Below are positions 25,001-32,599 of a stretch of 64,000 bases of DNA, piece after piece. The stretch is taken from positions 1 to 64,000 of the forward strand of contig CAKUDG010000005.1 of assembly GCA_934644965.1 (NCBI GenBank), written 5' to 3'. The DNA comes from an uncultured Victivallales bacterium (GTDB taxonomy: Bacteria > Verrucomicrobiota > Lentisphaeria > Victivallales > UBA1829). Numbering within the stretch: the first letter of the stretch is position 1; each line of letters begins with the position of its first letter. Below the pieces are notes generated by a model, which saw only the letters and a program-made list of their open reading frames with translations, made no database searches and had not been told where the DNA came from. Both the position numbers and the translations under genes were made by a program.

Positions 25001-27171
25001 TAGCGTTTTCCGGATGGGGTGTTGACGGAAAACAGAACGTTCAGTTCACTGGTCTTTCCGCTCCGGATTCCGGACCACTCGCTCTGAAAACGCGGCAGGT
25101 CCTCGGGCGCAATCCATTCTTCAGGAGGAAGGGGGTGGCCGTCCTTCTCGGGCCAGAACGCCCCCATGTTCTCGGAAGACATCGTAAACGGGCCGTCCTC
25201 CCGGAACGAAAAACAGACAATCTGCGCAAGTTTTTCCATGTTTTTCAGAATGATGCTGTTTTTCCGCAGCTGATCGCGCTTTTCATATTCCTCTGTCACA
25301 TCGCGGAACACGAGCACTCCACCAGCGATTCCCCCGTCTGCAGGACGGATCGGAGCGGCGCTCGCCGCGATATGGCGGTGCGTCCCATCCGCCGAGATCA
25401 GGATCAGATGCTCCGCAAGTTCCACGGTTTTCCCGCTGGAAAGGGCTTCCCTCAACGGGGAATCCACCTCATTTTCCCGTCTCTCCGCGGCCGGACCGCC
25501 GGAAGCGGAATAATGGCGGACCAGATGAAACACATCCTTCAGGATCCGTCCTTCCGCCTTCTCTCTCGGAATCCCCATGAAACGGCAGGCCACGGGATTG
25601 ACCAGGGTGATTCTTTCGGAGGCATCCGTGGCGATCACGCCGTCCCCGATGGATTCGAGCGTCAGGCGGAAACGTTCCGCGATTTCAGCCGCCTCGGCAT
25701 GCGCCTGGCGCAGTTCCGTCACATCCGTGGAATACCACATTGCGGCATTCGCGCCGAACTGGCTGCCCGCAGGAAGACGCAGAAATCCCGCATGACGGAA
25801 GCGCCCTGAAAACTCATAATCAAGCTCCTGATCCTCCCCTGTGGCAAACACGCGGGAAAGAGCCTCCGGGAACAGTTTCCGGAGCTCCGGAGGCAGACCG
25901 TCAATATGCGAAAGTTTCCGGTAAACCGAGGCCGTATCTTCCTGCGCATGGGAAAAAAGCACCCGCCCGGAGGAATCCGCCACCCCGATCCCGAGCGGCA
26001 GATGCTCGAAGATCAGACGGATCCTCCTTTCGGTCTTTTCCCGGTACAGAAGGGTTCCGATCACAAAAAAACAGAAACAGAGCACAAATACCGCCAGATA
26101 CGTCAGCTCCTCCATATTCCGCGCGATGAAACCGGCGGGCACGCTCCGGAATTTTACAGTCCGCCCCCGCAGGATCGGGAGCTCCTTCACCCGGGCGGGG
26201 GAATACCCGCATTTCCTCAGCGCGGAATAATCGAATTCCGCCAGACTTTCCGCCTTGACCACGGGAATCTCCCGCGCCTTTTCCCCCTGCAGAATCCGGA
26301 GTCCCATTTCCCCGCCAATACGGCCCTGGACTCTGCCGGAAGCCACAATTCCTCCGGTCGCCCCCAGCGTGTTGTAACAGCGATATTTCCCGAGAATCAG
26401 TCCCTGGAAACGTTCCGCAATCCGGGGGAGCACCGTATAGCTGTTTTCCGGGTCTTCCTCGCGGGAAGAGCTCCAGGAATGATACAGAAGAAATGTGTCT
26501 TCTGGGGAAAAACTGTTCAGTCTCTCCAGCATTTCCTGCGTGGTGTATTCCGATCCGCTCAGGAAAAACAGTTCACGGCCGTGCATGATCCGGGCAAAAA
26601 TCTCCTGAAGGATGCTTTGTTGTTTCCTTCCGTCGGCGGAGGCGCCCGTAATGAAGACAATCCGCCTGCCGGAAGGCTGAAGCTCCATGCCGAGCAGAGC
26701 GTTTTCCGGTATGTTCAGCGGCGTTTCCACCCCCGTCATATTCAGTTCCGCGGGAATCCTCTCCCGGAGATTCCCCTGATAGGCAAGTGAAAGAATCGGG
26801 GTGCCGGTCCGGGGAACCAGGCGCCCGTTCAGAAACAGATCCGTCGCATCATTGTTGGAGACCACTATCAGATCATAAACCTTGGAGGAAAGCTTCGCCT
26901 GAAGCCCGATCACATCCGCCTCGTCCGGACGGATCCCCGGCTGATATCTCACCCCCAGCTCATAATTCTCGTAATTGAGCGGAAGATGCTGCCTGTTCAG
27001 ATAATTCTGAAAAGCCCGCTTCAGATTGCCGGACCACAAATCCGATTCCCCGTACGAATCAATCATCAGAATCCGTTTGACACGGTGTGCAGGCACGCCC
27101 GCTTTCCCTGGAAAAAACGAAAACAGACACAGCAGAATGAAACAAATCTGAAACACCCGAAGTCTTCTCAT
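22093..27171 (-). CDS. giant hybrid sensor histidine kinase with periplasmic substrate-binding-like sensor
   Basis: A 1692-residue protein. A signal-like helix (RVFQICFILLCLFSFF) leads to a periplasmic domain resembling ABC-transporter substrate-binding proteins (about residues 30-350; KRILMIDSYGES, YDLIVVSNNDATDLF). A membrane helix at about 357-376 follows, then four PAS-like modules, a GAF domain, a further PAS, HisKA with His1277 in ATVSHELRTPLN, HATPase boxes (LLGNAVKFTP, DTGIGIS, GSGLGLAICRRL), and a receiver domain with Asp1617 in VLTDIWMPGMSG. The GAF is split by a Ser/Pro/Gln/Lys low-complexity insert (about 961-1032, bases 24076-24291). No response regulator with an output domain lies nearby, so the target is unknown. 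I start at 27171; 25 extra codons are possible. Confidence 0.92.
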   Translation of the reverse strand: MRRLRVFQICFILLCLFSFFPGKAGVPAHRVKRILMIDSYGESDLWSGNLKRAFQNYLNRQHLPLNYENYELGVRYQPGIRPDEADVIGLQAKLSSKVYDLIVVSNNDATDLFLNGRLVPRTGTPILSLAYQGNLRERIPAELNMTGVETPLNIPENALLGMELQPSGRRIVFITGASADGRKQQSILQEIFARIMHGRELFFLSGSEYTTQEMLERLNSFSPEDTFLLYHSWSSSREEDPENSYTVLPRIAERFQGLILGKYRCYNTLGATGGIVASGRVQGRIGGEMGLRILQGEKAREIPVVKAESLAEFDYSALRKCGYSPARVKELPILRGRTVKFRSVPAGFIARNMEELTYLAVFVLCFCFFVIGTLLYREKTERRIRLIFEHLPLGIGVADSSGRVLFSHAQEDTASVYRKLSHIDGLPPELRKLFPEALSRVFATGEDQELDYEFSGRFRHAGFLRLPAGSQFGANAAMWYSTDVTELRQAHAEAAEIAERFRLTLESIGDGVIATDASERITLVNPVACRFMGIPREKAEGRILKDVFHLVRHYSASGGPAAERRENEVDSPLREALSSGKTVELAEHLILISADGTHRHIAASAAPIRPADGGIAGGVLVFRDVTEEYEKRDQLRKNSIILKNMEKLAQIVCFSFREDGPFTMSSENMGAFWPEKDGHPLPPEEWIAPEDLPRFQSEWSGIRSGKTSELNVLFSVNTPSGKRYYEIRMERSDDHSGEGREFCGVIQDITRARENEIRYRDNLNLLGSIMNNLPGYLFVKNADDDFRYVMCNHGFENLTGVKSERVIGRFDRDIFTLDDEAAEKFRRDDLKLLESGGSMDMREFLTNENNQKLVVRTIKNVIRQSNGTRLLIGMGIDISDQYALEEQQKQTIRRLNDFSRSERIFNESLTRITLENDFNRAVNDMLRIIGENAGADRCYLVRLRDENSNPVDCEYEWVRDSAAASSPSQQISQEQPFPQSPPQQHSPGVPEKVEAENGRTGLREEAKKKEASSPSSSSSPPDTGSGGSPFLLHRSTFPAEWEHVLRTRKYLILSDMDAVPKGLEAVAESLRKRGIRSLLLSGFPAQGDVQGVVGMEFVHAGREFSDCDVLMLHSISNLFLLARERQRQIARIEDSVALQRQIVNSISIPITILDPNYGIIAANPSALKETGRNLDEIRGEKCYSVFCRAPEPPDWCPMRLALKTGRMQSAEHEFFKGRRFLSTAQPLLDRQGRISSVLVSDVDITEITRQKQELQKAMELAQAADRAKSYFIATVSHELRTPLNAVIGFSELLQSGVVDREEQEEYLRSIHMAGNALLNLVNGVLDLSSLEAGQLNMLPVRTDMTELVKEAVSVFKLKAKEKNLTVRSHVSGLERPLYVDHLRLRQVVFNLLGNAVKFTPFGEVSLSVFFCPRPGHASGILSIQVSDTGIGISPEYVRKIFDPFVREENSARGNHIYEGSGLGLAICRRLVDRMGGTIHLESTPGEGSVFTVVLEDVAYDSGNDSPPEERQLAEGTDPVKFLPEEKEKKKEGKTPGGGPVREGALRNRENPPGKTASGDSARAPIRMLLVDDVPMNLKLLQAILNRLNVECTLAYSGPEALRLLKERQLRFDAVLTDIWMPGMSGAELAGQILSDPGIALPVIAVTADAEALSAQEKVFDSILLKPITAASLEKMIREVLLPGKKSSSSAPG

Positions 27172-27583
27172 GGCCTCATCACCCCGAAGGACTCGCCTTC
27201 CCTTCCCCTTCTTCTCCCTGTCTTTCTTTTCCCTTCTTCTCCTCATCCTCCGGACAGGAGGACAGGATGAGATGGGATCAAAACAAAAAACGGTTTTTCA
27301 CACATTCCCGCTCTTTTCCCTCACCATTGTTCTGTCAGGATCTGCAGATGAAAAACATCTTTCCCTTTCAGCTTGCAAGCCCTCTCCGGTCCTCTCCTTT
27401 TTTCACGAAGACGGGAAACGGAGCGGGAAGAAAAGAAAGCGGAAAGAGAGAGAGAAACGGGATGATGGAAAAAGGATCACAGCAGTCACAGGATCACATC
27501 AGTCACATCCTCATCCATCACTCAATGAATGACATCCGCTTCCGCTTTTCTCATTGTGGGAAGTATATCTCTGGAAAAACTTT

Positions 27584-27709
27584 TTTGCAAGTCCGGCAGA
27601 AGAATTCGTTATTTTTTGCATTCCGGGAGGGAATCCCGTCTCTGTTCGCTGAACGCAGGCCCTCTGCTTCTCCAATCTGAAATCCTAAAAGCAGAGGGCC
27701 GATTTTTAT
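27584..27709 (+). ncRNA. candidate small RNA ending at an orphan terminator
   Basis: TTGCAA near 27584, a 17-base gap and a T/A-rich GTTATTTT could form a promoter on the plus strand. About 80 bases later a perfect 12-bp hairpin with a T-run follows (27658-27709). No plus-strand gene precedes this terminator, so a short RNA of about 90 bases is a simple explanation. The promoter match is weak. Confidence 0.3.
27658..27709 (+). terminator. strong intrinsic terminator with no upstream plus-strand gene
   Basis: GGCCCTCTGCTT (27658-27669) pairs perfectly with AAGCAGAGGGCC (27689-27700) around a 19-base loop and is followed by GATTTTTATT. The T-run is on the plus strand only, so it would not end the minus-strand TIM-barrel transcript. 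Confidence 0.8.
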
Positions 27710-27748
27710 TCTGATTCTTCCATCTTCCTCTTCAGTCGGGGGGGGGGA

Positions 27749-28606
27749 TCATAGGGAGAGAAGTTTCCGGACGCTGTCCCTGGCCAGTGCCTCATCCGGA
27801 AGCACAAGATCCGGCAGACGGGAGAAAGGAATCATTTCGACCGTCACGGGTCCCTGATAATCTATTTTCCCGAGGGCCTCGAACAGGGCACGGAAATCGA
27901 CGTTTCCAGAAAGGAGGTCGTCCCCGAATCCGTGCAATCCTCCGCAGCAGTCTGTTTCCGTGAAATTCTTCAGATGGAGAGCCTTGACTCTTCCGGAAAG
28001 GATTTCCACATAATCCTGAGCCCTGCCGATATAGCAGCAGTTTCCCGCATCCAGGTACATGCCGAGTCTGGGATGATGGAACTGATCGAGATACATTTTC
28101 CATTCCATGGGAGAGAGAAGAAAACGGTTCCAGACATTTTCCAGTGCGATGTTCACCTGAAGCTTTTCCGCAAGCGGGAGCACTTCGCGGAGAGAAAGAA
28201 CCGAATTCTCCCAGACTTCCCTGTAACTCATCACCGGCCGGGTTTCATCCCATGCGACGCGTGTCGCCCCGGGGATCACCAGGATTGTCTCCGCCCCGAT
28301 CCACGAAGCAATGTTCAAATACTCTTTTGTGAACTCAATGGCCTCCGCCCGTTCCTTTCCGCACGCGGAAGCAAGCGACGTGGTCCAGTAGAAACCTGTT
28401 GCGAGTGTGCGCAGTCCGATCTTTCTGGAATCGGCATATTGTCTGATTTCGCGGCATTTCTTTTCCGTGATTCCGCGTTTCAGCGCGTCGCCAACGGTCA
28501 ATTCCACGCCGTCCAGCCCGGTTTCCGCCCCGAAGTCGATCATTTCAAAGGGTGTCCTGACTCCTTCAAATCCTCCGAACACCCAGTAATTCAAAGCCTT
28601 ATACAT
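27749..28606 (-). CDS. sugar phosphate isomerase/epimerase (AP-endonuclease-2-type TIM barrel)
   Basis: A 285-residue TIM barrel of the xylose-isomerase-like family. Metal-site segments visible are IALENVWNRF (Glu), LGMYLDAGNCC (Asp), VKALHLKNF (His) and VTVEMIPF (Glu). Members interconvert or dehydrate keto-sugars and inosose-like compounds. It overlaps the upstream Gfo/Idh oxidoreductase gene by 8 bp, so the pair is one operon; oxidation followed by epimerisation of a sugar or cyclitol is a reasonable inference. A ten-C run follows its stop codon directly on the coding strand. Substrate unknown. Confidence 0.88.
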   Translation of the reverse strand: MYKALNYWVFGGFEGVRTPFEMIDFGAETGLDGVELTVGDALKRGITEKKCREIRQYADSRKIGLRTLATGFYWTTSLASACGKERAEAIEFTKEYLNIASWIGAETILVIPGATRVAWDETRPVMSYREVWENSVLSLREVLPLAEKLQVNIALENVWNRFLLSPMEWKMYLDQFHHPRLGMYLDAGNCCYIGRAQDYVEILSGRVKALHLKNFTETDCCGGLHGFGDDLLSGNVDFRALFEALGKIDYQGPVTVEMIPFSRLPDLVLPDEALARDSVRKLLSL

Positions 28607-29651
28607 ATTTCACCTCCACAGTTTTCCCTGTTTTGACCGATTCTTCCTCCGCCAGGACGATGCAGAAGGAATCCAGAATTTCCTGAAGGTTCTGATAGCG
28701 GTCCGGCTGAATGCCGCGTTTCACACATTCGACGAAATACGCCAGTTCGCAATGCCATCCGGTGGGGAAGGCGGGATCCGCGGGGGAGGAGGATTCCGTT
28801 CTGCCGTCGTTCCAGTAGATCTTGAGTCCGCTTCCTTCAAAACAGACGGTCGCCTTCTCAAAAATCATCTGGAAACTCATTTCAAAGGGAACCGTCCGGG
28901 CCATGCCCCAGTTTCCTTCCGCAGTGATCAGGGAGCCGTCCGGGAAGGAATAGGAAGTCAGGATCCGGTCGATTCCGGAGTCGCTGACGAGTCCGCGTGC
29001 TCCGAAGCTCGTGACGGCAAGTGGCCTCCCGAAGAAACAGCGGACCGCATCCGTGTCGTGCATGTGCATATCCAGAAGCGCCCCGCCGGACATTTCCTCC
29101 TTCATGAACCAGTCGTTCCAGGAAGTTCCCGCCACGGACGGAGAAATTCTTCTCAGCCCGGCGGAAAGCACTTTCCCGAATTCTCCCGAACGGAAACGCT
29201 CCAGGGTCCAGCGGTATTCCGGCCAGGCGCGGATGCAAAGCCCGACATTGAAGAAACGTCCGCTTTTCTTCACGGCATCAGCAATTTCCAGCATTTCGCC
29301 CCGGTTCCTGCAGAGCGGTTTTTCCGAAAAGGTGTGCAAACCTGCGGAAAGAGCCGCCAGGATGTACGCTTTGTGGAAAGGGGTCGGGACACAGATGTCC
29401 ACCATGTCGAGTCCGCCCGAACAGATCATTTCCAGAGCGTCTTCGTAGACGCGGATCCCGGAAAGATCCAGCGGTACGGAATTGTCCCCCGCCCCGATGT
29501 TCCCGCTTACCGAGCGGACATCTCCTTTCCGCTTCAGGGGATCCACATCCGCAAGAGCCACCACTTCCGCATCCGGAAGATTTTTGTAAATTCTGAAATG
29601 CGTCGTTCCCATGAATCCGAGTCCGATCAGTCCGATTCTCACTTTCTGCAT
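28599..29651 (-). CDS. Gfo/Idh/MocA-family oxidoreductase
   Basis: A 350-residue NAD(P)-dependent sugar or cyclitol dehydrogenase. Rossmann motif VRIGLIGLGFMGTTH at the N-terminus, the HTFSEKPLCRN motif (the EKP of the family) near residue 105, and the catalytic-region histidine in LLDMHMHDTDAVR. The frame opens at 29846, but the ATG at 29651 has AAAGGAG at 8 bases and gives the family N-terminus. It forms an operon with the downstream sugar isomerase and is divergent from a PocR-AraC regulator, which probably controls it through repeated GCATTC sites in the shared promoter region. Confidence 0.9.
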   Translation of the reverse strand: MQKVRIGLIGLGFMGTTHFRIYKNLPDAEVVALADVDPLKRKGDVRSVSGNIGAGDNSVPLDLSGIRVYEDALEMICSGGLDMVDICVPTPFHKAYILAALSAGLHTFSEKPLCRNRGEMLEIADAVKKSGRFFNVGLCIRAWPEYRWTLERFRSGEFGKVLSAGLRRISPSVAGTSWNDWFMKEEMSGGALLDMHMHDTDAVRCFFGRPLAVTSFGARGLVSDSGIDRILTSYSFPDGSLITAEGNWGMARTVPFEMSFQMIFEKATVCFEGSGLKIYWNDGRTESSSPADPAFPTGWHCELAYFVECVKRGIQPDRYQNLQEILDSFCIVLAEEESVKTGKTVEVKYV

Positions 29652-29764
29652 CGCCGTCTCTCCTTTGTTTTGAGCGTCTCCTTGTTTTTCCCTTGTCGTC
29701 CGTGTTTCGTCTGCAGGCAGTCTGCGCCCGTTTGCAGGCCCTTCGGCATGGAAGGACCGCCCGG

Positions 29765-29828
29765 GCATTCCTGAGCATTCATGATTATACTGAATGGCAA
29801 CGATTTGTAAATGAACACAATGGCATTC
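29765..29828. promoter_or_regulatory. cluster of GCATTC half-sites between divergent genes
   Basis: GCATTC occurs at 29765-29770, 29775-29780 and 29823-29828, and GAATGG in the opposite sense at 29792-29797. The first two are one helical turn apart, as in AraC-type operators, and CTGAATG...CATTCAG forms an inverted pair. The cluster lies between the Gfo/Idh operon and the AraC regulator and is a plausible binding region. Confidence 0.4.
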
Positions 29829-29897
29829 AGGTGGATTTTCCGGCAAATTATGCTATTTTATCTCAGAACAAAGGCCGAAACAAAGGAGGACGGAAAG

Positions 29898-30731
29898 ATG
29901 TCAGAGGCACGGGAAAATCCGGATTTCGAGCTCATTCTGACCAGCGAGGTTAAACAGCTCCTGACTCATTTTGCCAATGTCATGAAAATCCAGGCCGTCT
30001 TTTTCAGCGCGGACGGGACTCTCCTCGAGCGCGGAAGAAACGACGTCTCCTGCCCCTACTGCCTCAGCATGCGCAGAGACGTCTTCGGTCCCGACGCCTG
30101 CTCCCGGACCGATGCGGAAAAACAGAAACAATCCCGGAACTCCGACTCCCCCCTCTGTTACCGATGCCATGCAGGACTCAATGAAATCATCGCCCCGGTC
30201 TCCATTGACGGCGCTCTCGCGGGATACATCATGTTCGGACAGTTCCGCACCACGGACATCCCTCCGGAAAACGTATGGAAGCATCCGGACAGGGAACGGC
30301 TCATGCGGGAATTCCTCGCCGTCCCGAAAATCTCCGGAAAGGAACTGGAGGACTTCACGGGACTCTTTTCCATGCTGCTGAATTACATCGTCTCCAGGGA
30401 ACTGGTGCGCCTCCCCGGAGACCGGCGATTCGCCGATATCAGGCGTTACCTCGAAAAACACCTCAGCTCCCAGCTGACTCTTGCGGAAACGGCCAAACAG
30501 GTCGGCATGAGCGTTTCCGGCCTGACTCATTACCTGAGAGGAAAATATCACTGCTCCTTCAAAGAGCTTCTCATCGAAATGCGTCTGAAAAAAGCAGCGG
30601 AAATGCTCAAAAACGAAAAGTCAAGAAAGATTTCAGACATCGCCGCGGCAGTCGGGTACGACGATCCCCACTACTTTTCCCGGCTTTTCCGCAAATACCG
30701 CGGCATTTCCCCCTCCGCTCTGCGGCAATGA
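29898..30731 (+). CDS. AraC-family regulator with PocR-type sensory domain
   Basis: A 277-residue regulator. Residues 1-150 form a PocR-like ligand-binding domain with a cysteine pattern CPYC...C...CYRC and IIAPVSIDGALAGYIMFGQF. The C-terminal 100 residues are an AraC double HTH: LTLAETAKQVGMSVSGLTHYL and ISDIAAAVGYDDPHYFSRLF. PocR domains bind small polyols or hydrocarbons in known cases, and the paired cysteines may carry a metal or sense redox. AAAGGAGG lies 8 bases before the ATG at 29898, which overrides the longer open frame from 29811. It is divergent from the Gfo/Idh-isomerase operon and likely its regulator. Confidence 0.9.
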   Translation: MSEARENPDFELILTSEVKQLLTHFANVMKIQAVFFSADGTLLERGRNDVSCPYCLSMRRDVFGPDACSRTDAEKQKQSRNSDSPLCYRCHAGLNEIIAPVSIDGALAGYIMFGQFRTTDIPPENVWKHPDRERLMREFLAVPKISGKELEDFTGLFSMLLNYIVSRELVRLPGDRRFADIRRYLEKHLSSQLTLAETAKQVGMSVSGLTHYLRGKYHCSFKELLIEMRLKKAAEMLKNEKSRKISDIAAAVGYDDPHYFSRLFRKYRGISPSALRQ

Positions 30732-31047
30732 CGCAACAGCGCAAAAGAAAAACAGAAAAGAGGAATAAACAGGCGCCCAGCTCAGACCGGGAAAATGTCA
30801 AACCGGGAAAATGTCACGACGGAAGGGAAAGCGGCGGGGAGGAAAATCAACGAGTCTGACCGCCTTCTTCTTCCCCCCTTCCTTTTTTTCTTTCTCCTTT
30901 CTTTCTCCCATGGCGCCTCCTCTCCTCCCGCGGAAGGAAGGCAGCGGCGGCCGCAGGCGCTCTCAGCTGCACGACCCCTCCGGTCCACGGAAGGAATCCC
31001 GGCTTCCTTTCAGCAGGATCTTCAGAAGATCCACTGAATCCGCAGAA
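30732..31047. other. gene-free spacer
   Basis: No supported gene. 30745-30850 is A/G-rich and 30865-30915 C/T-rich on the plus strand. The AraC gene and the GH27-like gene converge here; no clear terminator is visible. Confidence 0.6.
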
Positions 31048-32361
31048 TCAGTAGGAAAGGAAAAGGACATCCTTCGCTTTCAGGGGGAAGGAAAGGATGC
31101 CGGAGGAATCGGGGCGGACGACTTGCTTGCACCAGACATCATACAGCCTTTCCGGGAAGCTCCCTGCAAAGCCGAGTTCCTCCGGAGTGACGCTGCAATG
31201 CCTGAGGGAACGGGAATCCTCCCGGTTGAAGATTCCGATCCATCCATGCCGTCCTCCGGATCCTTTCTTTTCGGCGCGCCGCACATCCAGATGCCGCTGA
31301 TGGAAAATGCGTTTCCCGACCACTCCGTTCGCATTGCATTCGAGCATGTCCGGATCGGTCACCCAGGCGATATCCTCCTCCGTGCTCATGGGCAGATCTC
31401 CTCCGTAGATCAGCGGGGAAGCCGCCAGAGCCAGCTGGGTCATCATCACCTTCTTCCCGGTTTCAGACATGTCGGAACGGCGGCGGCAGCCGAGGACCGG
31501 CTGATATTCGGGTGCGGTTCCTTCCGGCACATGCGCCTGAATGCCGCCCAGCGGGATCATGTCCAGATCGAGCCAGCATTCCGGACCGCCGAAGTTCTCG
31601 AACAGGGCCCAGCGGTCGAACTTCATATCGTTGTAATGGTCACGGTCCCAGACATCGCCCGTGATGCGGAGCATATTTCCGAAGCGGGCGTACAGATCCC
31701 AGTTTCCGGGAAAGGCTTCCTGCCCCGGGGAAAGACTCAGGAGAATGGGCCTGTCGACTTTGTCCAGAGCTTGAGCGAAGGCTTCGATTTCACGCGGGTA
31801 ATCAACCGCATCATCGAATTTGACGAAATCCAGACAAAGATCTTCAGCAAAATATTCCGCAACGCTGTCATAGTATTCCTGCGCCCCGGGCGCATCCATG
31901 CGGATTCCTTTCGTATACGCGCACCAGACGCAGGAATTCTCCGGATCGGCAATGTCCCGCGCACGCGCCGAAGGATGTCCCTTGACCGGAGGATTCAGTT
32001 CCAGCGCACGCGCAGGAAGTCCGCGCATCAGATGAAGACCGAAGCGGACTCCCGCTTCATGACAGCGGTCGGAAAGATAGCGCAGGCCCCGGGGAAAAGT
32101 CCGGGGAGAGCCGATGAAGCGCCCCCATTCATCGATGTGCATGAAACGTTCCCGGCCCTCTTTGAGCGCACGGTAATTGTCCATGAAATCGCCGTCGGCA
32201 TACCAGCAGGCGTCAAGGACAAAATATTCGTAGCCCGCGGGCTGAAGTTTTTCAATGAAAGCTTCCAGATTCGCCAGAGCCTGTTCCTCGTTGATGTAAA
32301 CGCCGTATGAATCATAACTGTTCCAGCCGCGCGGCGGAATCGGTGTTTGTGAAATCAGCAT
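31048..32361 (-). CDS. GH27-like alpha-galactosidase
   Basis: A 437-residue protein with the GH27/GH36 clan-D TIM barrel. The opening PPRGWNSYDSYG is the family's hallmark, YEYFVLDACWYADGD follows, the likely nucleophile Asp is in LDFVKFDDAVD near residue 178, and the acid/base is expected in LRITGDVWDRD. SPLIYGGDLP and the beta-sandwich ending match family members. No signal peptide is present, so it probably acts in the cytoplasm on imported oligosaccharides. Alpha-galactosidase activity is the family default; alpha-N-acetylgalactosaminidase or another specificity is possible. The CocE-like gene lies upstream on the same strand behind a possible terminator. Confidence 0.85.
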   Translation of the reverse strand: MLISQTPIPPRGWNSYDSYGVYINEEQALANLEAFIEKLQPAGYEYFVLDACWYADGDFMDNYRALKEGRERFMHIDEWGRFIGSPRTFPRGLRYLSDRCHEAGVRFGLHLMRGLPARALELNPPVKGHPSARARDIADPENSCVWCAYTKGIRMDAPGAQEYYDSVAEYFAEDLCLDFVKFDDAVDYPREIEAFAQALDKVDRPILLSLSPGQEAFPGNWDLYARFGNMLRITGDVWDRDHYNDMKFDRWALFENFGGPECWLDLDMIPLGGIQAHVPEGTAPEYQPVLGCRRRSDMSETGKKVMMTQLALAASPLIYGGDLPMSTEEDIAWVTDPDMLECNANGVVGKRIFHQRHLDVRRAEKKGSGGRHGWIGIFNREDSRSLRHCSVTPEELGFAGSFPERLYDVWCKQVVRPDSSGILSFPLKAKDVLFLSY

Positions 32362-32442
32362 AAAATCAATTCCTCCCCGTTTGGAGTCTTTGTTGTTGAT
32401 CCTGCCTTGAATTGCTGAATGGAAAAGAAGGAATGCAGAAAG

Positions 32443-32468
32443 TTCTGCAAGGGAATTTTCCCGCAGAA
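32443..32468 (-). terminator. hairpin between the CocE-like and GH27-like genes
   Basis: TTCTGC and GCAGAA flank GGGAA-TT-TTCCC, giving a stem of 11 pairs with a two-base bulge. On the minus strand it is followed by CTTTCTGC, a weak T-rich tail. It lies about 130 bp after the CocE-like stop, so it may end that transcript. Confidence 0.4.
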
Positions 32469-32599
32469 AAGTGAGCAGCAGGAATGCGCTTTGTTTTTTT
32501 TATTCTCCCGCCCGCTCTTTCCTTCTTTCTCCAGTCGGGATTTCAGGGATCCGACGAAAGGAGGGAAATAGAGGAAAGAGGGGAGCGGGTATGGAAACG

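Larger units (their letters stand above)
27172..27748. other. gene-free region with strongly purine-rich tract and orphan terminator
   Basis: No convincing gene is seen. 27172-27260 is C/T-rich and about 27400-27470 nearly all A/G on the plus strand. A 137-codon plus-strand frame (27267-27680) has no ribosome site, unlikely composition, and runs through the terminator stem. The region ends with a ten-G run (27738-27747) right beside the stop codon of the TIM-barrel gene. Confidence 0.6.

Noticed and set aside
24217..25809. 530-codon plus-strand frame
   Set aside because: It is the antisense shadow of the hybrid sensor kinase, which has complete kinase motifs.
27267..27680. 137-codon plus-strand frame in the gene-free gap
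   Set aside because: It runs through the terminator stem, has no ribosome site, and shows no domain.
30811..32310. 499-codon plus-strand frame
   Set aside because: Antisense shadow of the GH27-like gene, which carries family motifs.
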